Shown here piece after piece: positions 45,674 through 54,758 of a stretch of DNA of 64,000 nucleotides (its first letter is position 1; every line of letters begins with the position of its first letter). The notes beneath the pieces were generated by a model. That model was not told the DNA's origin, did no database searches, and saw only the letters and a program-made list of their open reading frames with translations. Position numbers and translations under genes: made by a program. The stretch comes from Motilibacter deserti (GTDB lineage: Bacteria; Actinomycetota; Actinomycetes; Motilibacterales; Motilibacteraceae), in contig NZ_JAANNP010000002.1 in NCBI RefSeq assembly GCF_011250635.1, forward strand, positions 380,478 through 444,477. The letters run 5' to 3'.

Positions 45674-46783
45674 TCAGGCCTCCAGCGCCGCCGAGAGGTC
45701 GGCCCAGAGGTCCTCGACGTCCTCGACCCCGACCGACAGCCGCACGAGCCCCTCGGGGACGTCGAGCGACTCCCCGGAGTGGCGCCGCCTGCGCTCCAGC
45801 GTCGACTCGACGCCGCCGAGGCTCGTCGCCGGCGTCCACAGCTCGCACGCCGCGACCAGCCGCTCCGCGGCTGCGGCGCCGCCGCGCACGTCGATGCAGA
45901 CGATCGAGCCGAAGCCCTGCATCTGCTCCGCCGCCCGCTTGTGGCCCGGGTCGCTCGCCAGCCCGGGATAGCGCACCCGGTCCAGTGCCGGGTGGCCCTC
46001 GAGCCGGACCGCCAGCTCGGCGGCGTTGGCCTGCCCGCGCTCGACGCGCAGGTGCAGCGTGCGCAGCCCGCGCAGCACGAGCCACGCCTCGGCCGTGCCG
46101 GGCACCGCGCCGTACGTCGTGCGCACCGCGCGGGCCGCGTCGACCCGGGCCTCGTCCCGGCTCACCAGCACGCCGAGCAGCGCGTCGCTGTGGCCGGAGA
46201 AGTACTTCGTGCCCGAGTGGACGACGACGTCGAAGCCGATGTCGAGCGGGCGCAGCACCAGCGGCGTCGTGAAGGTCGCGTCGGCGACCGTCGTCACGCC
46301 CGCGGCCCGCGCGGCGGCGACGACCGCGGGCAGGTCGGCCACGGCGAGCAGCGGGTTGGTCGGCGACTCGATCCAGAGCAGGTCGGCGCCGGGCAGCGCG
46401 GCGGTGACGGCGGCGGTGTCGGCCGGGTCGACGAGGCGGACCTCGCCGACGCGCCCGCGCGCCTGCATCGTGCGCAGCATGGCCAGCGTGCCGGAGTAGG
46501 AGCCGAGCGGGGCCACGACGGTGCCGCCGACGGGGACCGGGTCCAGCGCGGCCGACACCGCGGCCAGGCCCGAGCCGTACGCGACGGCGATGCCGCCCTC
46601 GAGCTGGCCGACCGCGTCCTCGAGCGCCTCCCAGGTGGGGTTGGTGAACCGGCCGTAGACCGCGCCGCCGCCCTGGACGTAGGTCGAGGCGAAGGACATG
46701 GGGACGTTCAACGGCTCGTCCGGCTCGTGCGGGGGACGGCCGGCCGAGACCGCGATGGTGGCGGGGGAAGGGATGCGCTTCAC
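45674..46783 (-). CDS. Transsulfuration-type PLP enzyme (cystathionine gamma-synthase/lyase family)
   Basis: A 369-residue Cys/Met-metabolism PLP enzyme. It has VYGRFTNPTWEALEDAV (about 45-61), the PLP phosphate loop YGSGLAAVSAAL, the Asp in TTVADATFTTP, and the Schiff-base Lys in VHSGTKYFSGHSDALLG (about 191-207). Cystathionine synthase, lyase or methionine gamma-lyase cannot be separated with certainty. GTG 46783 is preferred over ATG 46807 because GGGAGG lies 8 bases before it. It faces ddl across 50 bp; no other sulfur genes are adjacent. Confidence 0.88.
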   Translation of the reverse strand: MKRIPSPATIAVSAGRPPHEPDEPLNVPMSFASTYVQGGGAVYGRFTNPTWEALEDAVGQLEGGIAVAYGSGLAAVSAALDPVPVGGTVVAPLGSYSGTLAMLRTMQARGRVGEVRLVDPADTAAVTAALPGADLLWIESPTNPLLAVADLPAVVAAARAAGVTTVADATFTTPLVLRPLDIGFDVVVHSGTKYFSGHSDALLGVLVSRDEARVDAARAVRTTYGAVPGTAEAWLVLRGLRTLHLRVERGQANAAELAVRLEGHPALDRVRYPGLASDPGHKRAAEQMQGFGSIVCIDVRGGAAAAERLVAACELWTPATSLGGVESTLERRRRHSGESLDVPEGLVRLSVGVEDVEDLWADLSAALEA

Positions 46784-46833
46784 ACCGCCAGCCTCCCAGA
46801 GCCGCACAGAGCCTGCCGGTAGGGTCGCCGCCC

Positions 46834-47994
46834 ATGAGCAAGCTCCCGGTGCCCGCCGCCGGCCCGGGCCAGCAGCCGTCCGCGGACGGGCAGGGGCGCC
46901 CCCGGGTCGCCGTCGTCTTCGGCGGGCGCAGCTCCGAGCACGCGGTGTCCTGCGTCTCGGCCGGTTGCGTCCTGCGCGCGATCGACCGCCACGCCTGGGA
47001 CGTCGTCCCCGTCGGCATCACCCGCGAAGGGCGCTGGGCGCTCGCGGCGGACGACCCCGAGCGGCTGCAGATCAGCGGCGGGCAGCTGCCCGAGGTGCCC
47101 GACACCGGAGCCGCCGTGGTCCTCGCGCCCGACCCGACGTCCGGCGGCCTCGTGGTGCAGGAGCAGGGCGACGTACCGGCCGTGCTGCGCTCGGTCGACG
47201 TCGTCCTGCCGCTCCTGCACGGGCCGTTCGGCGAGGACGGCACGCTGCAGGGCCTGCTCGAGCTGGCCGACGTGCGCTACGTCGGAAGCGGCGTCTTCGC
47301 GTCCGCCGCTGCCATGGACAAGGGCCACATGAAGGCGCTGCTCGCGGCCGCCGGGCTGGCGACGGGGGCGTACGTCGTCATCTCCCCGCGGGCCTGGGAG
47401 CACGACCCGGCCGCCGAGCGGGCGAAGGTGCGGGCGCTGGGGCTGCCCGTCTTCGTCAAGCCGTGCCGGGCCGGGTCGAGCGTCGGCATCACCAAGGTCA
47501 CGTCGTGGGACGCGCTGGACGCGGCGGTCGAGGAGGCGCGGCGGCACGACCCGCGGGTCATCGTCGAGGCCGGCATCGTCGGCCGCGAGCTCGAGTGCGG
47601 GGTCCTGGAGGGCGAGGACGGCGGCCCGGCCGAGGCCAGCGTCGTCGCCGAGGTGCGGGTCGATTCCGAGCACGACTTCTACGACTTCGTCGCGAAGTAC
47701 GTCGACGGCGGGGCGACGCTGGACGTGCCCGCCGACCTGCCCGCGGACGTCTCGGACGAGGTGCGCCGGCTGGCGGTGCAGGCCTTCGAGGCGCTGGGCT
47801 GCGAGGGGCTGGCCCGGGTGGACTTCTTCCTCGCCGACGACGGGCGCGTGCTCGTCAACGAGGTCAACACGATGCCCGGCTTCACCCCGGCCTCGGCGTT
47901 CCCGCAGGTCTGGGCGGCCACCGGGCTGGACTACCCGGCGCTGGTCGCGCGGCTGCTGCGGACCGCCGCCGCCCGGCCGGTGGGGCTGCGCTAG
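46834..47994 (+). CDS. ddl: D-alanine--D-alanine ligase
   Basis: A 386-residue ATP-grasp enzyme making the D-Ala-D-Ala dipeptide of peptidoglycan. Blocks are VAVVFGGRSSEHAVSCVSA (about 25-43), HGPFGEDGTLQGLLEL (about 129-144), PVFVKPCRAGSSVGI (about 206-220), the omega loop FYDFVAKYVDGG, and the metal site VNEVNTMPGFTP. The KY of the omega loop is kept, as in true D-Ala-D-Ala ligases, so vancomycin-type depsipeptide activity is not indicated. TAGGGT (46820-46825) is 8 bases before ATG 46834, suggesting a leaderless message. Its stop overlaps the convergent DUF3515 stop (CTAG). Confidence 0.96.
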   Translation: MSKLPVPAAGPGQQPSADGQGRPRVAVVFGGRSSEHAVSCVSAGCVLRAIDRHAWDVVPVGITREGRWALAADDPERLQISGGQLPEVPDTGAAVVLAPDPTSGGLVVQEQGDVPAVLRSVDVVLPLLHGPFGEDGTLQGLLELADVRYVGSGVFASAAAMDKGHMKALLAAAGLATGAYVVISPRAWEHDPAAERAKVRALGLPVFVKPCRAGSSVGITKVTSWDALDAAVEEARRHDPRVIVEAGIVGRELECGVLEGEDGGPAEASVVAEVRVDSEHDFYDFVAKYVDGGATLDVPADLPADVSDEVRRLAVQAFEALGCEGLARVDFFLADDGRVLVNEVNTMPGFTPASAFPQVWAATGLDYPALVARLLRTAAARPVGLR

Positions 47995-48548
47995 CCGCCG
48001 CGGATGATGCACTCGGCGCCGGTGCGCCCCAGGTGGCCGAGCGCGTCGCCGAGGTCGGCCAGCAGCTGGGCGTCGTAGTCGCCCGGGACCTTCACCTCGA
48101 CAGCGGGGCGGCGCCCGTAGGTCACGAACAGCGTGGACGTGTCCCCGGGCACGCTGACCCAGTCGATCCCGTCGATGCCGTAGCAGTCCGCCTCGGTCGG
48201 CCCCGGCTCGCGCACCCCGCAGCGCAGGGTCACGGCGGGGTCGCCCCAGGCCGCGGTGAGCGTGCTCTGCGGCCGCGTCGTGCGCCGGTCGAGGCCGCCG
48301 ACCTGGTCGGGGAGCAGGCGGGTGACGACCTCGCAGTCCGTGCGCTCCTGCGCCGTCACCGGGGGCGGCGTCAGCCCGGGGCCGAGGTGCGAGCGCACCA
48401 CGGCGGTGACGCCCGTCGCGGCGAGCGCGAGGGCGGCGAGCCCCGCGGCCAGCGCCCCGGCCCGGAGCACGGCGGGGTGGCGCACGTCGCGGCCGGCCGG
48501 CGGGCCCTCCGGCTGCGCCGCTGGGTCGGCGGAAGGCTGCGCGGTCAG
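47991..48548 (-). CDS. DUF3515 family membrane-anchored protein
   Basis: A 185-residue protein with an N-terminal membrane helix (about 30-50) and an extracytoplasmic domain. That domain has Cys residues in RTDCEVVTRLLPDQVGGL, LRCGVREPGP and DCYGIDGIDW, and a terminal ECIIRGG; the even Cys set may form disulfides. It is found in this place in many actinobacteria; function unknown. The best-fitting start is CTG at 48548, overlapping the Lrp stop (CTGA), because no ATG/GTG/TTG lies nearby upstream. GTG 48485 is the alternative. It is translated with, and after, the Lrp-type gene. Confidence 0.8.
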   Translation of the reverse strand: MTAQPSADPAAQPEGPPAGRDVRHPAVLRAGALAAGLAALALAATGVTAVVRSHLGPGLTPPPVTAQERTDCEVVTRLLPDQVGGLDRRTTRPQSTLTAAWGDPAVTLRCGVREPGPTEADCYGIDGIDWVSVPGDTSTLFVTYGRRPAVEVKVPGDYDAQLLADLGDALGHLGRTGAECIIRGG

Positions 48549-48778
48549 AGGTTGACCACCGAGCAGGTGAGCGTCCGGGTGATGCCCTCGACGCCCTGCA
48601 CGCGGGCCACGACGAGCTTGCCCAGCTCGTCCACGTCGGCCGCCTGGGCCCGGACGATGACGTCGTAGGGGCCGATCACGTCCTCGGCGCTGACGACGCC
48701 GGCGATGTCGGCGATCTCCTTGGCCACGGCGGCCGAACGGCCGACCTCGGTCTGCACGAGGATGTAGGCGTGGACCAC
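48545..48778 (-). CDS. Lrp/AsnC ligand-binding domain protein (RAM domain only)
   Basis: A 77-residue protein consisting only of the RAM/AsnC effector fold: HAYILVQTEVGRSAAVAKEI (about 3-22) and VVARVQGVEGITRTLTCSVV at the end. It has no DNA-binding domain, so it is a stand-alone amino-acid sensor or a partner of a full Lrp protein. The start is the GTG at 48778 after GGGAGG. It is encoded divergently from thiL with only 26 bp between start codons. Confidence 0.92.
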   Translation of the reverse strand: MVHAYILVQTEVGRSAAVAKEIADIAGVVSAEDVIGPYDVIVRAQAADVDELGKLVVARVQGVEGITRTLTCSVVNL

Positions 48779-48804
48779 GGAGGCCTCCCGAGGAACGGAG
48801 CGGA

Positions 48805-49833
48805 GTGACCGAGCACGGAGATGACGGCGAGAGTACCGGTGGCCGGGTGGCGCCCCAACCGGACACGACGGTCGGCGGGCTGGGGGAGTTCGGGCTGATC
48901 CGGCAGATCACCGGTCGCTTCGCCGCCGGGCCCGGGGTGCTGGTCGGCCCGGGCGACGACTGCGCGGTCGTCGCCGCCCCCGACGGCCGGGTGGCCGTGA
49001 CGACCGACGTCCTCGTGGAGGGCGTGCACTTCCGGCTCGACTGGTCCTCCGCCGTCGAGGTGGGGCGCAAGGCGGCGGCGCAGAGCCTCGCCGACGTCGC
49101 CGCCATGGGGGCCCGGCCGACCGCGATCGTGGTCGGGCTCGCGGCCCCGGCCACGCTGCCCGCGGACTGGGCGCTGGGCCTGTCGGACGGGCTCGCGGCC
49201 GAGTGCGCGGTCGCGGGGGCGTACGTCGTCGGCGGGGACGTCGTGCGCTCCGACCGGGTCGTCGTCAGCGTCACGGCCCTCGGCGACCTCGCCGGCCGCC
49301 GGCCCGTGCTGCGCTCCGGTGCCGTGCCCGGGGACTCGGTCGTGGTGAACGGGCCGCTGGGCCGGTCGGCCGCCGGGCTGGCCCTGCACCTCGCCGGGGA
49401 CGCCGCGCTGCTCGAGCGCTTCGCGCCGCTCGCGGCCGCCCACCGCGTGCCCGCTCCGCCGTACGCCGCCGGCCCCGCGCTCGCCGACGCTGGGGGCACC
49501 TCCCTGGTCGACGTGAGCGATGGGCTGCTCCAGGACCTCGGGCACGTCGCGGAGGCGAGCGGCGCGGTGCTCGAGGTCGACGCGGGCGCGCTGGAGGCGT
49601 ACGTGACTGAGCTGGCCGGCTGCGCGGACGCGCTGGGGGCGGACCCCTGGGAGTGGGTGCTGGGCGGCGGTGAGGAGCACTCGCTGGCCGGGACGGCGCC
49701 GGCCGGGGCGGGCCTCCCGCCCGGGACACGGGTCGTCGGACGCGTGGTCGCCGCCGACGGGCGCGCGCCGGGCGTCGTGCTGCGCGGGCGGGCGCTGCCC
49801 GCGCGCCTCGGCTGGGACCACTACGCCGGCTGA
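48805..49833 (+). CDS. thiL: Thiamine-monophosphate kinase
   Basis: A 342-residue kinase making TPP from thiamine monophosphate, the last step of the pathway fed by the thiMED-tenA operon. Typical blocks are LVGPGDDCAVV (about 46-56), VTTDVLVEGVHFRLDW (about 65-80), AAQSLADVAAMGARP, GGDVVRSDRV and LVDVSDGLLQDLGHV. The C-terminal GGGEEH is a variant of GGEDYEL. GTG 48805 is used; GGAG lies just upstream. It has no THI box of its own, so unlike the salvage operon it is probably constitutive. Confidence 0.95.
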   Translation: MTEHGDDGESTGGRVAPQPDTTVGGLGEFGLIRQITGRFAAGPGVLVGPGDDCAVVAAPDGRVAVTTDVLVEGVHFRLDWSSAVEVGRKAAAQSLADVAAMGARPTAIVVGLAAPATLPADWALGLSDGLAAECAVAGAYVVGGDVVRSDRVVVSVTALGDLAGRRPVLRSGAVPGDSVVVNGPLGRSAAGLALHLAGDAALLERFAPLAAAHRVPAPPYAAGPALADAGGTSLVDVSDGLLQDLGHVAEASGAVLEVDAGALEAYVTELAGCADALGADPWEWVLGGGEEHSLAGTAPAGAGLPPGTRVVGRVVAADGRAPGVVLRGRALPARLGWDHYAG

Positions 49834-49876
49834 CCGCGGCTGCCCCGGACTGGCGCTCGCGGCGCCCGGCATGCAG

Positions 49877-49910
49877 AAGGGCCGGCCTCCCCGAGGGGAG
49901 TCCGGCCCTT
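49877..49910. terminator. Bidirectional terminator between thiL and rpmB
   Basis: aagggccggcctcccc and ggggagtccggccctt (49877-49910) pair with one bulge. A-runs and T-runs at the two ends suit both directions between the convergent genes. Confidence 0.85.
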
Positions 49911-49928
49911 GCGGCTGTGGCGAAGCGC

Positions 49929-50114
49929 CTAGCGGACGACCTTGCCCGCCTTGATGCACGAGGTGCACACGTTCAGCTTCTTCGGGGTCTTGCCCACCAG
50001 CGCGCGCACCGTCTGGATGTTCGGGTTCCAGCGGCGGCGCGTCCGCCGGTGCGAGTGCGAGATGTTGTTGCCGAAGCCCGGGCCCTTGCCGCAGACGTCG
50101 CAGTTCGCTGCCAC
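49929..50114 (-). CDS. rpmB: 50S ribosomal protein L28
   Basis: A 61-residue ribosomal protein. [11 protein letters not shown] (about 5-15) and [10 protein letters not shown] (about 50-59) give two CxxC pairs, so it is the zinc-binding (C+) form. [20 protein letters not shown] is the conserved core. The start is GTG at 50114, with GGAG 8 bases upstream; the GTG at 50123 would add three residues not usual for the family. A zinc-free paralogue under Zur control exists in many actinobacteria, but not in this window. Confidence 0.96.
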   Translation of the reverse strand: MAANCDVCGKGPGFGNNISHSHRRTRRRWNPNIQTVRALVGKTPKKLNVCTSCIKAGKVVR

Positions 50115-50301
50115 GGGAAACACTCCGTCAGGTCGCTCAGTGGGTCAGTGGTGTCGCCGGACGGGTCCGGGCAACCTGCACAGAGTAGCGGACGCGCCAG
50201 CAGGACGGAAAACCGTCGAGCGGGCGGGCGGCAGCTACCCTGCGGGCGGCAGGGGCCGGCATCCGGAGCCGTCCGGCCCGCCGGGTCGGGGAGGAGGTCG
50301 C

Positions 50302-51990
50302 ATGGCCGAGGCAGATGCTCCGCAGGCCCTGCAGCTCGCGCCCCGGGGTGCGGGGGCTGCCCTCGCCGGCTTCGACGCCTCCGCCCTTCGCCGCTGGTGC
50401 CGCACCAGCCTCGACGCGCTGGGAGCAGCCCGCGAGGAGATCGACGCGCTGAACGTCTACCCGGTTCCCGACGGGGACACCGGGACGAACCTCTACCTGA
50501 CGATGGAGGCGGCGCACGACGCGGTCGCGGCGCTGCCGGCCGACGCCCCGCTCGCCCAGACCGTGCGGGCGCTCGCCCGCGGCGCGCTCGTCGGTGCCCG
50601 CGGCAACTCCGGGATCATCCTCAGCCAGCTGCTGCGCGGCGTCGCCGGCACGCTCGCCGTCGAGGCCGCGCTCGAGACCCGCGCCGCCGACGCCGACCTG
50701 CTCACCGAGGCGCTCTGCAAGGCCACGGACCTGTCGTACGCGGCGGTCGCCCACCCGGTCGAGGGGACGATGCTCACGGTCGCGCGGGCCGCCGCCGACG
50801 CGGCGCGCGCGGTGAGCGAGCGCGACCTCGGCGTGGTCGCCCGGGCCGCCGCCACGGCGGCCCGTGACGCGCTCGCCCGCACCCGGGACCAGCTCGAGGC
50901 GCTGCGCCGGGCCGGGGTCGTCGACGCGGGGGGCGCAGGCGTCTGCCTGCTGCTCGACGCCCTCGCCGCGACGGTCACCGGCGAGCCGCTGCAGCCCGCC
51001 CCGCTGCGCAGGGCCGGACGGCCCGGGCCCGCGCTGCCGGCCGCGACCGGCGCCCACGGCGGCGCGCGCGGGGCCTCCCCGGCGTATGAGGTCATGTACC
51101 TGCTCGACGCCGACGACGCCGCGGTGCCCGCGCTGCGCGAGCGGCTCGACGGGGTCGGGGAGTCCCTCGTCGTCGTCGGCGGCGAAGGGCTGTGGAGCGT
51201 GCACGTGCATACGGACGACGCCGGCGCCGCCGTGGAGGCCGGCATCCGGGCCGGGCGCCCGCACCAGATCCGGGTCACCGCGTTCGCCGCGTCGGAGTCG
51301 TTCGACGGCGAGGGTGCCGAGCACCTGCGCGTGCGGGCGGTCGTCGCGGTCGTCGAGGGCGACGCGCTCGCGGCGCTGCTGGCCGGTGAGGGCGCCACCG
51401 TCGTGCGCGTCGCGCCGGGCGCCCGGCCGGCCACCGAGCGGCTGCTCGACGCCGTGCGCGGCACGGGCTGCCGGGAGGCCGTGCTGCTGCCCGGCGGCGT
51501 CGAGGGGTTGGCGGTCGCCGAGGCCGCGGCCCGGCAGGCGCGCAAGGCGGGCCTGCGCGTCGCGGTCGTCCCCGTGCGCTCGCCGGTCCAGGCCGTCGCC
51601 GCGGTCGCCGTGCACGACGCGGGGCGCCGCTTCGAGGACGACGTCGTGTCGATGACGACCGCTGCCGGGCACATGCGCCACGGCGCGGTGACGGTCGCGA
51701 CCGCCGAGGGGCTGACGAGCGCAGGCCCGTGCCGGCCCGGCGACGTGCTCGGGATCGTGGAGTCGGACTTCGCGGTGGTGGGGGCCGACCTGGGCGCCGT
51801 CGCGTGCGAGGTGGTCGACCGGCTGCTCGCCGGCGGCGGGGAGGCGGTCACGCTGCTGCTCGGCGAGGGTGGGGACGCCGCGCTCGCCGGCCGCGTGGAG
51901 GACCACCTGGCCGCGGCCCGTCCGGACGTCGACGTCGCCGTGCTGACCGGGGGCCTGCCGGGCGCGCCGCTGCTGGTCGGGGTGGAGTGA
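50302..51990 (+). CDS. DAK2/DegV-like domain protein (FakA/YloV type)
   Basis: A 562-residue cytosolic protein. The N-terminal DhaL-type kinase domain (about 25-220) has the metal-ATP motif NVYPVPDGDTGTNLYLTME (about 51-69) and GARGNSGIILSQLL (about 98-111). The C-terminal half is DegV/FakA-like (EVMYLLDAD, VVVGGEGLWSVHVHTDD). Homologues phosphorylate fatty acids with a FakB partner in Firmicutes; in actinobacteria the role is not settled. ATG 50302 follows GGAGGAGG. recG follows 15 bp later, the usual order. No FakB/DegV partner is in the window. Confidence 0.88.
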   Translation: MAEADAPQALQLAPRGAGAALAGFDASALRRWCRTSLDALGAAREEIDALNVYPVPDGDTGTNLYLTMEAAHDAVAALPADAPLAQTVRALARGALVGARGNSGIILSQLLRGVAGTLAVEAALETRAADADLLTEALCKATDLSYAAVAHPVEGTMLTVARAAADAARAVSERDLGVVARAAATAARDALARTRDQLEALRRAGVVDAGGAGVCLLLDALAATVTGEPLQPAPLRRAGRPGPALPAATGAHGGARGASPAYEVMYLLDADDAAVPALRERLDGVGESLVVVGGEGLWSVHVHTDDAGAAVEAGIRAGRPHQIRVTAFAASESFDGEGAEHLRVRAVVAVVEGDALAALLAGEGATVVRVAPGARPATERLLDAVRGTGCREAVLLPGGVEGLAVAEAAARQARKAGLRVAVVPVRSPVQAVAAVAVHDAGRRFEDDVVSMTTAAGHMRHGAVTVATAEGLTSAGPCRPGDVLGIVESDFAVVGADLGAVACEVVDRLLAGGGEAVTLLLGEGGDAALAGRVEDHLAAARPDVDVAVLTGGLPGAPLLVGVE

Positions 51991-52005
51991 GGCTGGGGTG
52001 ACCGC

Positions 52006-54189
52006 GTGCTCGACGACCCGCTGAAGTCCCTCGTCGGGGACCGCACCGCGGCCGTCCTGGAGAAGGGGCTCGGGCTGCACACGGTCGGGGAGCTGCTGCG
52101 GCACTACCCGCGGCGCTACGCCGAGCGCGGCCAGCTGACCGACCTCGCATCGCTCGAGATCGACGAGCACGCCACCGTGATGGCCCGCGTCGAGCGCGTC
52201 TCCTCCCGCCAGTTCTCCCGCGGCGGCCGGCGCGGCTCGCTGCTCGAGGTCGTGGTGACCGACGGCCGCGGCCGGCTCAAGCTGACCTTCTTCAACCAGC
52301 ACTGGCGGGAGAAGGAGCTGCACGCGGGCCGCGTCGGGCTCTTCTCCGGCAAGGTCGGTGACTTCCGCGGCCAGCGCCAGCTCGCCCACCCCGACTACGT
52401 CCTCTTCGACGAGGAGGCGGGCGCCGACGACGTGGCCGCCTTCACCGATCAGCTGATCCCCGTCTACCCCGCCACCGCGCAGCTTCCCTCCTGGAAGATC
52501 GCGCAGTGCGTCCGCGTGGCGCTGGACTCGTTGCGTGACCCGGCCGACCCGCTGCCCGAGCACGTCCTCGCCGCGCAGGGGCTGCTCCCGCTCGGCGAGG
52601 CGCTCCGGCTGGTGCACCGCCCGCAGACCCGCGGCGACGTCACCCGCGCGCTGCAGCGGCTGCGCTGGGACGAGGCGTTCGTGCTGCAGGTGGCGCTCGC
52701 GCAGCGCCGGGCCGCCACCCGCGCGCTGCCCGCCGTGGCCCGCGTCGCGGCCCCCGACGGCGTGCTCGCCGCCTTCGACGCGCAGCTGCCGTTCGCGCTC
52801 ACGGTGGGCCAGCAGGAGATCGGCGAGGAGATCCGCGCCGACCTCGCCCGGGCGTACCCGATGAACCGGCTGCTGCAGGGCGAGGTCGGCTCCGGCAAGA
52901 CCATCGTCGCGCTGCGCGCCATGCTGGCCGTCGTCGACTCCGGCGGGCAGGCGGCGCTCCTCGCGCCCACGGAGGTGCTCGCCCAGCAGCACGCGCGCTC
53001 GATCCGGGCGATGCTCGGCCCGCTCGCGGAGGGCGGTCTGCTCGGCGGGGCCGAGCGCGGCACCCGGGTCGCGCTGCTCACCGGCTCCCAGCCGACGGCC
53101 GCCCGGCGCCAGGCGCTGCTCGAGGTTGCCAGCGGCGACGCCGGCATCGTCGTCGGGACCCACGCCCTGCTGCAGGAGCACGTGTCCTTCTTCGACCTCG
53201 GGCTCGTGGTGGTCGACGAGCAGCACCGGTTCGGCGTGGAGCAGCGCGACGCCCTGCGCGGCAAGGCCGACGCCCCGCCGCACGTCCTCGTCATGACCGC
53301 GACGCCGATCCCGCGCACGGTCGCGATGACCGTCTTCGGCGACCTGGAGGTGTCGACCCTGCGCGAGCTGCCGCGCGGCCGGTCCCCCATCTCCAGCCAC
53401 GTCGTGCCGGTGGGGGAGAAGCCGCACTTCCTCGAGCGCGCCTGGTCCCGGCTGCGCGAGGAGGTCGCGGCCGGGCACCAGGCCTACGTCGTCTGCCCCC
53501 GCATCGGCGAAGGCCCCGCCGGCGAGAGCGAGGAGGAGCAGCCGACCGGCGACGAGCCCGACGACACCGGCCGCCGGCCCCCGCTCGCGGTGCTCGACGT
53601 GGCGCCGATGCTCGCCGACGGGCCGCTCGCGGGGCTGCGGATCGACGTCCTGCACGGGAAGCTCCCGCCCGAGGAGAAGGACGACGTGATGCGCCGCTTC
53701 GCCGCCGGCGAGGTCGACGTGCTCGTCGCGACGACCGTCGTCGAGGTCGGCGTCGACGTCCCGAACTCCACCGCGATGGTCGTCATGGACGCCGACCGCT
53801 TCGGCGTCTCGCAGCTGCACCAGCTGCGCGGCCGCGTCGGGCGAGGGGCGGCCGCCGGCATCTGCCTGCTGGTCACCGACGCCGAGGCCGGCACGCCCGC
53901 CCGGGAGCGGCTCGACGCCGTGGCGTCGACGCTGGACGGTTTCGAGCTCAGCCGGCTCGATTTGGAGCAGCGCCGCGAGGGCGACGTCCTCGGCACCTCG
54001 CAGTCGGGCAAGCGCTCGAGTCTGCGGGCGCTCGCCGTCGTCCGGGACGAGGACGTCATCCGCGCCGCCCGCGAGGAGGCGACCGCGGTCGTCGAGGCCG
54101 ACCCCGACCTCGCCGCCCATCCCGCGCTGCGCTCGGCCGTCCGTGAGCTCGTCGACGCCGAGCGTGCGGACTACCTGGAGAAGGCGTGA
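52006..54189 (+). CDS. recG: ATP-dependent DNA helicase RecG
   Basis: A 727-residue helicase that remodels stalled forks and branched DNA. The N-terminal OB 'wedge' domain (about 50-150) is followed by helicase motifs: I GEVGSGKT (about 292-299), Ia LAPTEVLAQQH, II VVDEQHRFGVEQR (DEQH box, about 404-416), III MTATPIPRT, V ATTVVEVGVDVPN, VI HQLRGRVGRG. The spacer at about 506-525 is rich in acidic and Gly residues. GTG 52006 starts just after a short gap from the DAK gene; its stop overlaps rsmD (GTGA). Confidence 0.96.
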   Translation: MLDDPLKSLVGDRTAAVLEKGLGLHTVGELLRHYPRRYAERGQLTDLASLEIDEHATVMARVERVSSRQFSRGGRRGSLLEVVVTDGRGRLKLTFFNQHWREKELHAGRVGLFSGKVGDFRGQRQLAHPDYVLFDEEAGADDVAAFTDQLIPVYPATAQLPSWKIAQCVRVALDSLRDPADPLPEHVLAAQGLLPLGEALRLVHRPQTRGDVTRALQRLRWDEAFVLQVALAQRRAATRALPAVARVAAPDGVLAAFDAQLPFALTVGQQEIGEEIRADLARAYPMNRLLQGEVGSGKTIVALRAMLAVVDSGGQAALLAPTEVLAQQHARSIRAMLGPLAEGGLLGGAERGTRVALLTGSQPTAARRQALLEVASGDAGIVVGTHALLQEHVSFFDLGLVVVDEQHRFGVEQRDALRGKADAPPHVLVMTATPIPRTVAMTVFGDLEVSTLRELPRGRSPISSHVVPVGEKPHFLERAWSRLREEVAAGHQAYVVCPRIGEGPAGESEEEQPTGDEPDDTGRRPPLAVLDVAPMLADGPLAGLRIDVLHGKLPPEEKDDVMRRFAAGEVDVLVATTVVEVGVDVPNSTAMVVMDADRFGVSQLHQLRGRVGRGAAAGICLLVTDAEAGTPARERLDAVASTLDGFELSRLDLEQRREGDVLGTSQSGKRSSLRALAVVRDEDVIRAAREEATAVVEADPDLAAHPALRSAVRELVDAERADYLEKA

Positions 54190-54758
54190 CCCGCGTCGTG
54201 GGCGGCGCCGCCGGAGGGCGCCGGCTCGCCGTGCCTCCCGCCGGGACCCGTCCGACCTCGGACCGCGCTCGCGAAGGGCTCTTCTCCACGTTGACCGCGC
54301 TGACCGGCGGCCTCGACGGCCTGCGCTTCGTCGACCTGTACGCCGGGTCCGGCGCCGTCGGCCTGGAGGCGCTGAGCCGGGGCGCCGCCCACGTGCTGCT
54401 CGTGGAGAAGGCAGAGCGCGCGCAGCGCGTGGTGCGCGCCAACGTCGCCACCCTCGGCCTGCCGGGCGCCGAGGTCGTGGGCGCCCCCGTCGAGCGGCTC
54501 GTGGACGCGCCTCCTGCGCCTCCGGCGGCGGCGCCCTACGACGTCGCCTTCCTCGACCCGCCCTACGCCGTCACCGACGTCGCGCTCGCCGGCGTGCTCG
54601 GCCGGATGGCCGACAACGGCTGGCTGGCACCGAGCGCCGTGGTGGCCGTCGAACGGGAGACCCGCGGCGGCCCCTTCGCCTGGCCCGGGCGGTTCACCGC
54701 CCGACGCGAACGCCGCTACGGCGAAGGCACGATCTGGTACGCGGAGTTCAGCGAATGA
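54186..54758 (+). CDS. rsmD: 16S rRNA (guanine-966-N2)-methyltransferase
   Basis: A 190-residue methyltransferase. It starts with the RNA-binding VVGGAAGGRRLAVP (about 4-17) and PTSDRAREGLFSTL (about 23-36). It has SAM motif I FVDLYAGSGAVGLEALSRGA (about 48-67) and the catalytic motif FLDPPYA (about 121-127). The length is normal. GTG 54186 overlaps the recG stop. Its own TGA overlaps the ATG of the interrupted acetyltransferase gene (ATGA), so the rsmD-acetyltransferase-coaD series was a tightly coupled operon. Confidence 0.95.
   Translation: MTRVVGGAAGGRRLAVPPAGTRPTSDRAREGLFSTLTALTGGLDGLRFVDLYAGSGAVGLEALSRGAAHVLLVEKAERAQRVVRANVATLGLPGAEVVGAPVERLVDAPPAPPAAAPYDVAFLDPPYAVTDVALAGVLGRMADNGWLAPSAVVAVERETRGGPFAWPGRFTARRERRYGEGTIWYAEFSE

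Noticed and set aside
47640-47720. Phe in the omega loop of Ddl (FYDF) as a sign of a D-Ala-D-Lac ligase
   Set aside because: The key Lys-Tyr pair after it (AKY) is kept and FYDF is usual in actinobacterial Ddl, so D-Ala-D-Ala activity is expected.
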